A stretch of DNA of 64,000 nt from Azolla caroliniana (GCA_043228905.1 JBHGNT010000009.1:15190001-15254000); one strand, 5' to 3'. Counted from the stretch's first letter, positions 21,924-37,700 are shown. Notes: generated by a model from the letters alone, not told the origin. Translations and numbers: made by a program.

Positions 21924-23296
21924 GGCTGTGTACGGCCATTGATATAGTAAGAGGAAAGGACGGCAAGGAAGGCCGGAAAATATGGCATGCGGTGACACAA
22001 TGGCTCACCCTGTTGGCGCCACCGGTCAAGCCCGTCCAAACCAAGAAGCGGGGAAGAGCAACGGACGGCACCCCGAAACCTGCTTCGAAACGGCAACAAC
22101 TGTTGGCCTCCAAGGCCACTAAGGGGAAGACGGCTGAAGCAGAGAAGGCGGCGAAGGAGCGTGCCAGCCGGAAGCGACCGACGGACACGCACGAGGAGAC
22201 ACCGACACGGGCCTTGAAGAGCCCACTCCACCGATCGGGGCAACAGGAAACGGACACCTTGGCGGCAAGAATGAATGTCGGGACTCAGGCGGAAGAGATG
22301 GAGGAAGAACCCACGGAGCACCTCCAGCGGCGGCCGGTGAAGAGCACTGCAGAATCAGTCGGGAAGCGTTTGGACCCACAGAAGGATGGAACACCCGCAA
22401 CTCACACTGAGCAACCCACGCCAAGGGAGGCACCGGAACCAGTTCGGATGGAACCGATCACAGAAGTCCCAGCACAACAGGCAGCACCGGCAAGCCCCAT
22501 CACCCAAGAGTCAGAGATACAAAGGCCAACCGCCCCAGCCGGCCAAGAACAAGCAGACAAGGGGCGACTAGCCGAAACACACTCAGAGCCAGAACGGCAA
22601 AGTGGTCAGCTGGTAGAACCAGAAGTGCAGCTTCACGCAGAACGTCGGGACCAGCCACCGGCAAATGAACCCATCAACCAACTCTCCGTGCAAGCGCAAC
22701 AACAGTGCACCGACAGCCAATGGCTCCGGTGGATAGGAGACCAAATTGCCAGAGTAATCGGATGCATAGAGGCGGAGGAAAGAGTGCAAACGGAACGGTT
22801 GCTCGTCACAACCGATGAATTGGATACGGCCCGGTCAAGGATCCGGTGCCTCGAACAAGACTTGGATCGGATCACAGGAGATATTGCCAAAATGACCTTA
22901 ACTGCAACACAGATCCAAGCACCGGTGACTCCGGTGGATGTACAAAAGAATAAGACCCCGGAGACACAAATTGTCTCAGAGAAAGAGGCGGCGCAAGCCC
23001 AAGAGCTTGCGGAATTACGAGATGAGCTCGCCGCACAAGAAGCATTACGGAACCGCGAACACGACTTGAAGAAGGCGGCCGAAGAAGAATTAAGAAAGAC
23101 TGCTGAGAACCTTCGCCGTGCAGAGGAAAACCTGCATAAAGGACATTATGCTTACGACCGGTTGAAGGAGGCGGACACGGTTCGGATCATCAAGCAGTTG
23201 AAGGAAGAGCGACAAGCTGCAGAAATAAATCACAGATGGGAGCCGAACGGATCCAGTGCATCTTCCGGTCATAGCTCACTAAGACCAAAAGCTTGA
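21890..23296 (+). CDS. Gypsy C extra ORF, copy 2, first part (open for 468 codons)
   Basis: This second copy of the coiled-coil ORF joins LTR 1 directly, in the middle of the N-terminal domain (LCTAIDIVRGKDGKEGRKI), so the first 140 or so residues of copy 1 are missing. It has no internal stop over 1.4 kb, unlike copy 1 with its eight. Blocks WLRWIGDQIARVIGCIEAEE and RSRIRCLEQDLDRI match copy 1. About 130 residues of the coiled coil are deleted at RLKE/ADTVRIIKQ, and soon after (QAAEI) a frameshift ends the ORF. The ATG at 21890 lies inside the LTR, so I doubt it is a real start. Confidence 0.55.
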   Translation: MLGHCPALRVNRLCTAIDIVRGKDGKEGRKIWHAVTQWLTLLAPPVKPVQTKKRGRATDGTPKPASKRQQLLASKATKGKTAEAEKAAKERASRKRPTDTHEETPTRALKSPLHRSGQQETDTLAARMNVGTQAEEMEEEPTEHLQRRPVKSTAESVGKRLDPQKDGTPATHTEQPTPREAPEPVRMEPITEVPAQQAAPASPITQESEIQRPTAPAGQEQADKGRLAETHSEPERQSGQLVEPEVQLHAERRDQPPANEPINQLSVQAQQQCTDSQWLRWIGDQIARVIGCIEAEERVQTERLLVTTDELDTARSRIRCLEQDLDRITGDIAKMTLTATQIQAPVTPVDVQKNKTPETQIVSEKEAAQAQELAELRDELAAQEALRNREHDLKKAAEEELRKTAENLRRAEENLHKGHYAYDRLKEADTVRIIKQLKEERQAAEINHRWEPNGSSASSGHSSLRPKA

Positions 23297-23843
23297 TTGA
23301 TGACAGCTCTGTGCGTTGGTGGGCAAAATGGGCGCAGAATACCGCGGAACTCCAATTGCTTAGGGCGGACGTTGAAATCGGTGAAAGGAGGGCGACGACT
23401 GCTATATGCTGACCTCGGAGGACTTCACCACCATCAGGTATGAGCTGGCGGAAGATTTCACAGCCCTGGCGGATGAACAATTGGTGCAAGTCCGGCAGCT
23501 CGTAGCTCAACTGGACGATGATCGGCTGGAGGCTCAAATCTAGTTCAAAAGCTATGAGCAGTCCCGGCTTCGGGAAGAAAAAGCGCGAAAGACGACAACG
23601 GTCAACCTTAGTGATGAGGAACCGTCGCTGGTGCAAAGACCGGAGGGGGAACAGACCGGGGACAGTCAGCCACGGACAACTCCGACGGAGGAACCAACGA
23701 CGGAAACGCCGGTGTTAGAGCGACAAACGGAGCCACAACCACAAACGGAACAACAACAACAACCACAGCAACAACAACAAATTCCCGACGAGCCATTGGA
23801 AATTTTGGAGCAAAGCATTCTGGACATTTTGGACGAAGCGTAA
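23297..23843 (+). pseudogene. Gypsy C extra ORF, copy 2, frameshifted 3' part
   Basis: After the frameshift the downstream region still encodes the copy 1 counterparts in changing frames: SSVRWWAKWAQNTAELQLLR (about 23308-23368) and, in the frame ending at 23843, the Gln-rich tail with IPDEPLEILEQSILDILDEA. The terminal motif EQSIL-ILDE is kept in both copies. Confidence 0.65.
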
Positions 23844-23897
23844 AAGGGCCGGATAGTGGGTTCGACGTACAAGGTATTGTCCCACGGGCGTGCCATG

Positions 23898-24359
23898 TGT
23901 TACCGGCCGGTAAAGAAGGCTTAAGGAGGTCCAAACTAGAGTGTGAAAGGAATAGTTATTCGGGAACTGTTGTAATTAGTAGTATTAATATATACATATT
24001 ATTATATAAGAAGATGTGGACGGACGGACTGGAATCGGTATGCCGATCCGGATCGAAACGATTCTGTAAAGGTGCTGGTTGGCACCGTTTTGTATTTCAC
24101 ACCGGAGACCTATAAAAAGGCCCGGTTACAATGTAATCAGGAGCGGATAATTAATAAAGTTTATTGTCTTAATCTTCCAGTGTTGATTACCGTTCTGTAT
24201 TCATTGTTATATCTTACGCGTGTTAATTACGGATGGCTAAGTAATCGATTAAGGTCTAAGTAAGCGTTGTGCTGTAAGTCATTTTGCCGTACCACCCTTT
24301 GGTGACGTGTCTTAAGTGGACACCCTATGTTAGGCTGTTGTCCGGCCCTAGCAATAACA
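23898..24359 (+). repeat. LTR 2 of gypsy C
   Basis: The 462-bp copy runs from TGTTACCGG to AATAACA at 24359, where the RT of copia F begins. TATA-like CTATAAAAAGG is at about 24111. It has AT-rich inserts (23980-24012) absent from LTR 1. Confidence 0.7.
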
Positions 24360-25831
24360 CATTTGAAATGAAGGACTTGGGGAACCTTCATTATTTTCTT
24401 GGGATCAAAGTGATCTGAACCCTCGACAACATATTGCTCTCACAATGACACTACGTGTTAAATATGTTGTACAAGTTCAGCATGATTGAATGATGACCAA
24501 TCTTCACACCCCTGGACCAGAACATGAAACTACGTCCCGACTCCAGACCGGCCTGCAACGAGAAACGGTTCTGACAAATTGTCGGAAGCCTTATCTACTT
24601 GACTATCACCCGACCCGACATCAGTTATTCGGTCGGAGTGATTAGCCAATTCATGCAGAAGCCGACCGTGGAGCACCTTCAATGCGCACACCGGATACTC
24701 TGGTATGTTAGCAACACTAAAGATCGGGGACTGTTCTACCGACGTGGTACAACCATGGAGCTAGTTGGCTATACTGATGTTGACTGGGTAGGAGATGCGA
24801 CGGATCGTCGATCTACTTCTGGATACATGTTTTCTCTTGGTAGCGTAGTTGTTGCGTAGCTCTGTCAAGCACGGAAGCTGAGTATCGGGGCGCTACCATT
24901 GCCAACTATGATGAAGCTATATGGCTTCGGCGACATTTGCAAGACCTCCGGATCGAGGTACCGGCCCCGATCCTAATCTATTGTGACAGTGTAAGCAACA
25001 TACAACTCATTAAGAACCCTCTATTTCATGCTTAGACAAAGCACATAGAAGTACATTATCACTTTGTGCGTGAGCGGGTCTTGAGTAGTGAAGTTGAACT
25101 TCGGTATGTCCAAACGATCGGCAGGTTGCCGACATCTTTACCAAGCCGCTCGGATTGGACAAGTTGCAACACTTCTCTGAGATGCTTGGTCTACAACATC
25201 TCGACATGCCGCACTTGAGGGGGAGAATGGAAACAGGTAATGGCACCAGACAAGGAACTAGAGAGAAAGAGAGAACCAAGACACAGGGAGACAAGAAGGA
25301 AAAAGAAGTCGAGTTGGCACATCCAAAGAAGTCGGAACAAGCGGCGACGTCGATGATAGCAAAGTCAAGAAGGACAGAGCTGACTGGAAGAAGAAGAAGG
25401 CCAAGATCCGGACATGGTCTGATGTTGTGAAGGGCTGAAAATCGGGAGACGAGTTGGAGACTACCAACTTGGACAAGAGCTGGAACGAATCGGAAACTGC
25501 CGATTTAGTTCAACAATTTGATTCGGAGGAGCCGGATCTACTAAAGGCCAAGGAGACGAGGAGGCAGTAGAAGTCGATGCCGATATAGAGGAGACGACGG
25601 GTTGACAAGCGCCAGAGTCACATCAGTGAAGGAGCTGAGATGGGCTTGTTGAGTAGACAAGCCGATCGAGGAGGTCAAGGAGCACAGAACCGGACAGGTC
25701 GCAGGAAGTGGAACTGGGCTGGACAAGGAGCTCGAGTAAGGTTGGAGAATGCCAGGAGGAGCCGGAGAGAAGAACCGGCGACCACATATATTGACACCAC
25801 GATCCGACCTCAAGTTGAGCTTGAGGGGGAG
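24360..25831 (+). pseudogene. Copia F: RT end, RNase H and C-terminal tail
   Basis: The plus strand begins inside RT (FEMKDLGNLHYFLGIKV) directly after LTR 2 of gypsy C, and continues with LTITRPDISYSVGVISQF (24595-24660), the RNase H GYTDVDW (about 24768) and degraded DxxS motifs to the tail described for copia B. Stops and small indels interrupt it repeatedly; the longest pieces are 24599-24859, 25155-25430 and 25640-25837. It is closely related to copia B and E. The upstream half of the element is not in the window next to gypsy C. Confidence 0.8.
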
Positions 25832-26261
25832 TGTTGAGCGGACAAGCTCAATCGGATCCGGATTGATTGAATAAGCCAGAGCCAGATCGGTATTCGGAAT
25901 GGAGAACCGGATTGGTGTCCAGAACCAGGAGTCGGATCGGATTGTAAGTGATAGGCCGTTAGAGGCCTACGAATCTAGCCTAGTACGTAGGCATATTTTT
26001 AGGAGCAAGTGTCAGTCACTCGTATGAGCATTGAAGTACTTGTCAATACTTATGTCAATCCGTATAAGGACTTGTATAAAAGTGCTCTCTGAGCACATTC
26101 TATGTATAGAGTGTTATTATTTTGAATTTAGTTCATATTGTTATGCTCTCTCTGTCTCTGTCTCTCTTTTTGTTCTGTAAGGTTTCCAGAAAACCTGTAC
26201 TCTTTCTGTTGCTATTCGGCAGAACCGGTTTGTCATAAGCTTCCACACATTATCTTTTACA
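25832..26261 (+). repeat. 3' LTR of copia F
   Basis: It starts TGTTGAGCGGACAAGCTC right after the polypurine tract TTGAGGGGGAG and ends TCTTTTACA. A related LTR begins copia G at 44243 (shared TTAGAGGCCTACGAATCTA and CTCGTATGAGCATTGAAG). A TATA-like TATAAAAGT is at about 26076. Confidence 0.82.
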
Positions 26262-26339
26262 ATGGGGAATCCACCAAATGATACTTAATCACAAAATCCC
26301 TTAAAAACAAACTAATCCATCTCTTTCCTTAGCGCCCAT

Positions 26340-26748
26340 GTGCTCACCATCATGCACGTGGCTGGTTGTCCATCATCTCCAGTACTTTCATCATCGATGC
26401 TATCTTCTAATGTCGTGTTCGATTAAGAGGAGGCAAAAAAGGTCAGTAAATATATTGGTTTTGTGAATGTCCCTCAATTAAACAATTCTCACTAAAGTTA
26501 GCCCCTCCCTTCCCCCTCCCCCTCCTTCCAATGGAGATAGTTGTGCTCACCATCATGCACGTGGCTGGTTGTCCATCATCTCCAGTACTTTCATCATCGA
26601 TGCTATCTTCTAATGTCGTGTTCGATTAAGAGGAGGCAAAAAAGGTCAGTAAATATATTGGTTTTGTGAATGTCCCTCAATTAAACAATTCTCACTAAAG
26701 TTAGCCCCTCCCTTCCCCCTCCCCCTCCTTCCAATGGAGATAGTTGTG
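26340..26748 (+). repeat. Perfect 203-bp tandem duplication upstream of the PP2A gene
   Basis: The unit starting GTGCTCACCATCATGCACG occurs at 26340-26542 and 26543-26745, ending GGAGATAGTTGTG in both. I see no difference between the copies, so the duplication is recent. Each copy has a CCCTCCCTTCCCCCTCCCCC pyrimidine run. It lies about 300 bp before the start codon, in the presumed promoter or 5' leader. Confidence 0.9.
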
Positions 26749-27023
26749 GCTTAACACACCAAGAGATAAAGAGTAGAGAGACAGATTCTTTTTCTTACTT
26801 AATCTTCTTCTTTAATTTAAAATAACATTTTTATCTCCCCCCTTTTCTTCTTCTTCTTCTTCCTTGCTTCCTCTTTCACCATTGTGACTCTGTTCTCTGC
26901 CCTTTCTTCTTCTTCTGTGTTTCTGATTCCTCGCTCCAGCTGTCCCTTTCACGAAGAAAGAAGAAGGACCCATTACGCAGAAAGGATCGGCTTGAATTGG
27001 GTTCCCTCTCAGATCCTTCTGCC

Positions 27024-30882
<3,859 letters not shown>

Positions 30883-31860
30883 CTTTATTTTATTTGTGTG
30901 CACAAAATTCGTGGGTGGAGAATCGAGCAGCTTGCAGGGATGATGTCTATATATGTGAAAGGAAAGGGGAGGGATGGGGATATTAATGAGTAAATGGTGT
31001 GAGTTGAAGTCTTTTTAATATGGTGATGATGATCGGTTCCAACTTCAAAAAGTGTTTTGAGAAATATCCATGTAGTGAAAAGAGTAAGAAAAGAGGAAGA
31101 GAGTTGCCTGCCTTATTCACCGGGTCGCAAGCAAAACAAGCCCCTGCCAAAAAGAACCATTTGCCATAAAATTCTGATCATTTGACAACATGCTCTATTT
31201 TATGGCCAGAAAATTTAGATTTGATATTTTGATTCCTTGTAATTCTATATAACAGTTGAGATCCGGGGTTATTTGTCGGTGAATTTTAAAACTTGCGTCT
31301 ATTTAATGGCAATATTTTTGTTTTTCTTTGTCGTATATAAATATCAGGCGGTGAATGGTTTCGATCGTCAACAATACCAATCGATGGTAATGGATGTGTG
31401 AACGAATTGAATGAACTCCCTTATTTGAGCTGTGAGGTTTTTAATTGGTTGTCAACTATGCGTAACTTATGTTGGCTTGATTTTGTTAAGGGCATGGTAT
31501 CTGCTCATGGATATGTATTCTTGTGCTGTTGTCTCCTATCACTGTTGGCTCATTGCATGGATTTGCCTATAGAAAATTCTTGATACTTTGCAAAGCAGAT
31601 TTGTGTTGTGCCAAAATTCTCAAATTTGGAAATAATTTTTTTTTGTTCTTAGTGTTGTGTCTAAACTTACAATCTTGGAAATTGAGAATAATTATTACAT
31701 GTTAGCAATCTTTTTCATATTGTGGTGCTAGTGCATACTTTCATTTTGTGGTGTACATGTGTTCCTTTGTGTATTTGCTATAAATTGAGCAAGTAAGAAG
31801 CTAAGCAAGTTGGTTTTGATTCTCTTTATGTGCATTTTACATATTGGTAGAGAAGTGAGG
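30883..31860 (+). other. PP2A 3' region and intergenic spacer
   Basis: AT-rich sequence following the PP2A stop. The first few hundred bases are presumably the 3' UTR. I see no gene, and the short ORFs carry no recognisable protein. Confidence 0.5.
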
Positions 31861-31882
31861 TAAAGTTTTAGCCATTGCCACT

Positions 31883-34800
31883 TTGTTCATGGCGTCCCAA
31901 CTCCCTCTTGTTGCCTTTGAAGCTGATACCCCTATGCAACTTGAGTTCTTGCAACCTCATGAGCGGCCACCCCTTTTCCAAATGGAGCTACAAGTCCTCT
32001 CTAACGATATGCTTCAAATCGACCACACAAATCAAGCTATGCTCTCCTTCCTCTTTGCTAAGAGCGAATTATCTCAAGATTGGGCAAATTCCAAGGTCCT
32101 CCCAAAGTTGTTTGGCTTGCCCTTTGAGGATGTATTAGCTTGGTTAGACCACTTTGAGATGATTTCCCGTTACCACTAATGGTATGATGTGCACAAAGGT
32201 TTGGGAGTTCGCATCTTGCTTGAAAATGTTGTTGCCACCTGGTATGTACAACAAGCAAGAGAAGTGACAAAGAACTGGGTGATCCTCTGAGATCTCCTCG
32301 TGCAAAAATTCTCCCATCAAAATTCAGCCCAAACGACATTGCAACAACTCAAGATGTTGCAACATCAAGCGCACAAACCAGTGGGTCAATTTGGTGTTCA
32401 CAAATCAACTCCTCGTTCACGTCGATCCTATTATGCATGTTACGGGCATGACCATATAATATCTCGTGGTAAGTTTATAGAATACTACGTGTATCCACAC
32501 ACTTTATCCATGTGTATAGAATACTACGGTAAAACTTACCACAGGATATTTATATGGTCAGGCTCGTAACAATGCATGGGCATGTCGATCTTTTCTTCTA
32601 ATCGCCTTGTTTGCGCCATGACATCACCCGTTGTGCCCAGGTCCAAGGTCCCACAACATTCAACGAAGTCATCCTCATCGCCCAATGCATCGAAGTTTAT
32701 ACGTTATCCGAATCCCAACCACATTGGCTCCCTCCACCATCAATCGACTTGTGAGCCTAGTACTAGGGAGTGGCTCCCATGGACATTGATGTCCAAAACG
32801 TGCACCTACAAGCTCGCCGCAACCTTCCCAATCGCGATGTCAAAGGGCACTCGAAGTGCTCTACCACAACAATTATGGACACGTATGACGTCATCGCCGA
32901 AAATTGCAATAAACCCAAATAACCATGGTTGATGCAACATCGTCGGCTGAGCTCACGAGAAACTAATCTCTGGGGTGTTGATGGAAGAACCAACCCCCAC
33001 GTCCAAGCGTCTACCTCTTCCACTTCGCAGGTATGCACCGCTCTTGTCACCATCAATCACCCCACCCACACCATCTTGTTAGACTCTGGTAGTAGTATCT
33101 CTTCCATTAGGGCCACCTTAGTTCACTAGTTAGGCCTCCCCACATCCACCGCTCCCTCCATCCAAGTCCTTTTCGGCGATCACCAACATCTATACCACTC
33201 TTGCATGCAAGCATGTTGCACCGTCACCTTAGGCAGTCTCACCTTCTGACACCACTTTTATGGCTTGCCCCACCAACTCTTCCTCCTCACCTTAAGTTGC
33301 GATTGGTTCCTCAAGCGTCGTGGTACGATTGATTTCGCGGCCCAATAACTTCTTGTCTCACGAGCTCCCTTGATCCCCCTCCTACACGATAGCCCCCCTT
33401 TCCCCCACCTGAGCCAAGTCCAGGTGGCCCTTAGTCCATAAGAGAAATTGATCTCCATCCACTAATTGTTAGCTCATTTTTCGTCACTAGCCCTCCAACC
33501 CACACATGTTCCTACTGACTCTTCATAGTACAACATACCATTCATACTGGGGACGCCACTCCCATCTGCATGACTACCCACCGGCGTTCCCCCTTCAACT
33601 ACGATCGCATTGATGTTGCCGTCACCGACATGCTTGCCAAAGGTATTATCATTCCTTCCACCAATGATTGGGTTTCGGAACCCCACCTCATCAAGAAGGA
33701 CGATGGCACCTTCTTCTTCGACATCGACTTCAGGCCTCTCAACAAAGTGACTATCCATGACCTCTACCCGCTCCCTCACGTGGACGACCTCTTGGATTAG
33801 TTGGATGGCTCCTATTATTTCACCTCCCTCAACTTAGCCTTGAGATACTGGTAGATCCCTCTAAAGCCTTCTGACACCCACAAAACCGCATTCCGCACAT
33901 GTCACGAACTGTTCTAGTTCACCCACACGCCTTTCGACACGTGTGATGCCAGCAACACATTCCAATGCATGGCCAACTCCATCTTCGCCGCCCTCATTAG
34001 CAAAGGTGTCCTCCTCGTTTATCTCGACAACATCCATCCCCATTGCCACTTGGGAAGACCATCTACAAACTCTCGTTGAAGTCCTCGCTCGCATAACTAA
34101 GCATAACTTGCAATTGCAATGGAAAAAGTGTCGATGGGGAAGCACTAACCTCCGCTTTCTCAGCTTCATCATCTCTAGCGACAAAATCCGTATGGATGCT
34201 ACAAAGGTAGCTGCCATGACCGACTACCCCCGCCCCACCTTAGTAAGAACATTGCAAAGATTTTTGGGCATGATCACCTTTTCCATTCGATTCATCCCAA
34301 AACTCGCCTCTATCACTTCTCCCCTTTGCCAGCTCTTGAAGAAAGATGTGTCATTCGTTTGGGGATCTTGCTTGCGAAGACAACTTTCGATGCCTCGAAA
34401 AAATGGTCCAAGAATTGGGGTTGCTCGCCCATCCTAACATTGACCAGTCGTTCACATTGCAAACAAATGTCTCAAACCATGGGTTAGGAGCTGTCCTCCT
34501 ACAAGACAATTGTCAAGGGCAAGCAAAGGTGGTTTCCTTCATTAGCCAAACTCTTATGCCAGCTAAACACAACTACTCAACCATTGAGAAGGAACTACTT
34601 GTGATCGTCTGGTCTTTCCAATGTTTTCACCCATACCTTCATGGCGGACAGGTTACAATTGAGATTGACCACCAACCGGGCTTGCTTTCTCTTATCCATC
34701 GACCTCATACCCCGGGCCACTTGTTGCGATGGATGTTGGCACTCCAAGATTATCAATTTACCCAGTCCTATCCAAAAGGTGTAACAAATTTGGTCGTTGA

Positions 34801-35390
34801 TAGTCTCTCTCGTGCTGACTTCTAAGCGGTCCAATTTCTCCACGAGCCATCTGCTACCACAACCCGTTACACTTCAGCAACATGACCTCGCCATCCAAGA
34901 GATAAACCATCAGTTGCAATCCCTCCAACCATTTCCCTCACAATGGCGGTTCATGCTCCACAATAACTTGGTGTTCTTCGTTCAAGCGCATCACGAGCCG
35001 CACCTCTACATCCCTCGTGTCCTACAACAAACATACCTCCAATTTTATCATGACCACCCATTGTCGGGCCATCTAGGTTTCCACAAGGTTCTCGAAAAAT
35101 TACGCCTCATGTATTACTGGCCCAACATGCGGCACTCTATCTCTACCAACATCAAACAATGTGCTTTGTGTCAACACATCAAACATGCAAGAAAGCTCGT
35201 TGGAACACTCAAACCCATCATCGTCACATCGCTTTTCGAGCTCGTCGACTGGGATTTCATGGGACCTTTTCCCTAAACCCCCAGGGGCAACAAGTATGTC
35301 TTGGTCATAACCAAATACCTCATTAGATGGATTGAAACCGTTGCCATCCCTGACGTCACTGTGCCAACCAACCTAACGAGTTGCTTATGC
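31883..35390 (+). pseudogene. Gypsy element K, degraded gag to integrase
   Basis: The plus strand carries Ty3/gypsy parts in order. Gag starts at MASQLPLVAFEAD (31889) and its first frame ends at 32179. Protease has LLDSGSSISSI (about 33080). RT runs from about 33560 (FNYDRIDVAVTDMLAKGII, FFDIDFRPLNKVTIHDLYP) through VYLDN (about 34017, Asn for the second catalytic Asp of YLDD) to LRFLSFIISSDKIRMD. RNase H is at 34440-34825 (FTLQTNVSNHGLGAVLLQ, IEKELLVIVWSF). The integrase finger HDHPLSGHLG ... CALCQH is at about 35065-35185, followed by DWDFMGPFP. It breaks off near 35390. At least four frame changes and several stops are present. The family is a third gypsy lineage, distinct from A and C. 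No LTRs were found. Confidence 0.85.
32433..32577 (+). mobile_element. Short inverted-repeat element (MITE-like) inside gypsy K gag
   Basis: Arms of about 45 bp are near-complementary: 32433-32477 (ATGCATGTTACGGGCATGACC..) and 32530-32577 (..GGTCAGGCTCGTAACAATGCAT). The 52-bp loop holds a direct repeat TAGAATACTACG. The unit of 145 bp would fold into a hairpin. It interrupts the gag region of K, so it may be a MITE inserted later, though I cannot identify a target duplication. Confidence 0.65.
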
Positions 35391-35548
35391 AAGTAAACAA
35401 ACAATGAAATTTGTTTGTCCATCAATGGTTAGTGTCTTAATAATGCTTATTCTACTAGCTACAAATTACGTATTTATTGTTGCTTTCATCATAGGTCCAA
35501 TGGTAAATATCCATGGTATTCGATGTTTGTGAGGTTGCCTCCAATTAG

Positions 35549-35784
35549 TAAGTGGTTATTAATAAGCATTGGGGATCACATTTCTACTTATGACGATCAC
35601 TATGTTAGTATATCTTGCATTCACACGTATGAAGGCTTGTTATCTATCACTATTGCCTACTAAATGTTAGTGGTTATTAATAAGCATTGGGGATCACATT
35701 TCTACTTATGACAATCACTATGTTAGTATATCTTGCATTCACACTTATGAAGGCTTGGTATCCATCACTATTGCCTACTAAATG
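35549..35784 (+). repeat. Tandem duplication of about 118 bp
   Basis: The segment TTAGTAAGTGGTTATTAATA... to GCCTACTAAATG is followed by a nearly identical second copy (TTAGTGGTTATTAATAAGC...). A few substitutions separate them (GACGATC/GACAATC, ACACGTAT/ACACTTAT). Confidence 0.85.
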
Positions 35785-37700
35785 TTGGTTTGTTATCCAT
35801 TATGGTTATTAACATCTAAGGTAGGCTCACTATTCTATGTGACCTATCATAACGCTATCGTGATTGATCTATCACAACAATATTTAAAGATGTGCACTAC
35901 TAATGGAATGTGTTTTTCATTAGGTTTAATACTTCTAGAAGTATTTACAATTGAGTGTCTTCTTATAAGTTGACGTCCCTTGATAGTTATGAATACAAAG
36001 GTGAGTTATGATGTATCCATCATGGTTCTCTCTCTCTCTCTCTCTCACTTTCACATTTCTTTGAAAGGAAATGATGACATTGGCAAAAAATGGAAATACA
36101 AATAAAACATTATATTGTCACGGCCAATTGCAAATCATAGTATAAAATGGCATGTCATGTAAGAAAACATATCGTGCAATGTAATTTAAGTGCAAAACCA
36201 CAAGTCTTGTTTGCACATAGTTAAATCTTTCCCACAATTAACTACCTTTTCATTTACATTGATATTTGAACGTGTAAGAAGGCGTACTTATTTTCCTACT
36301 ATTATTCCATGAATTAGCACATTGATATTGGGAAAATACTTACCGAAATTCCTCTTTAGATGCTTGAGACAAGTTGGTCAAATTCTTGATAGACTCTAAC
36401 CTCAATTTTGTAAATAACTATGTCAATACGAGAAACACATATAGTGAGCATGTTTGTGATGTGTTGTTACAAGGTGCATGAATGTGCGACATCTAACATA
36501 TCATGCACCCAAACATGAAGTAATAATGCATTGGCAAGATCTGTGATCGTTACCTTCCTCAAGGATGTCATAAATATCAAGTGTAAAAATGATAGTTTGT
36601 AAAAGACTACATGTAACTTTTTTTGGAGTAGGAAAAAAGAAAAGTGAGGCGCAATAAGTATAGTGTAAGCAAAATTCACTAAAATTGAATATTGGGAAGG
36701 GAGAAAAGAGAAACCCAAGGGTAGTGAATGAGACATGTGTCGTGGAATGAGTTCGAGTTCAGACAATGCTAACAAGGAAAGGTAAGAAACATGGAGTTGG
36801 TCGATAAGTAGAAATAAACATTGGCAGAGAACTTGAATCCACCTAGGTTATCGGAATCAACAAATAAATTCATGATTGCAACTTGCCTTACGAATGAAAT
36901 GGGTGAGAAAGGAGTAGATTAAATTGATGCGTTGTGCATTTGGTTAAAAAATCTGCATCTCGTTTTACATGGGAGGAGCTTGGCTCATTTGCACCATGTT
37001 CCCATAGTGGAAAGCCTTTAGGGCAAGGATACTTTGTTTCAGTTGAAAGCTTGGTCGAGCTTGTCCTTGATGTTTGTTCACGTAATGTGATGATAAAGGG
37101 CCATTATTGGGATACGTTGGCGTTTACCATCCTACAAAGTCTTTTGTAGCTTACAAGTGACACTAAAAAGAACCTCATGTATGTATTTCGTCTATAGATG
37201 GGAGTTGTTGCCATTTATCATATTGGCAAATCTATTAGTATAAGCCATTTGATCACACGTATAGGTTGGTGCAATCGAGAAGTGTGATGTTAAAATATGT
37301 AACAAAGTCGCGCAATTTTTATGGGAGGGGGCCTCAACATGAATCGGACACAAAGTCTATCCGAGGTGACATGGAAAAGGACAACATGACATGACACATG
37401 TGAATTGGTGGGATCCACAAGTGGATTGTGCTGCTCACCAGCCAAGCCAGAAAAGAAAACATATACGCAACGAGCCTTAATACACACCACTACAAACAAA
37501 CAAAGTCTTGTCTTTTGTTTCTTTGTTGTTGTTTTTATATAAAAGTGACACAGAACACACAAGGAGAGACGGCGGATGTCCGTCCGGACAAGTGTGAAAA
37601 GGAAAGGCCAACAACAACGTCTCTTTGTGATTTTTTGTTGGGCGATTTTAGTTTGAAGCCGAGCCGAGCCTTCCTCTCTCTCTCTCTCTCTCATCAGAGC
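35785..37700 (+). other. AT-rich intergenic region without recognised gene
   Basis: It contains a (CT)n run at 36030-36052 and scattered short ORFs with no recognised similarity. A TATATAAAA box is at 37537-37545, about 425 bp before the next gene start; it could belong to that gene's promoter. Confidence 0.5.

Noticed and set aside
26340-26748. LTR pair or CRISPR-like repeat
   Set aside because: Only two adjacent copies without spacer or LTR ends; a simple tandem duplication fits.
35400-37700. Possible continuation of gypsy K integrase or a hidden gene
   Set aside because: After about 35390 no integrase motif continues, and other ORFs are short and unrecognisable.
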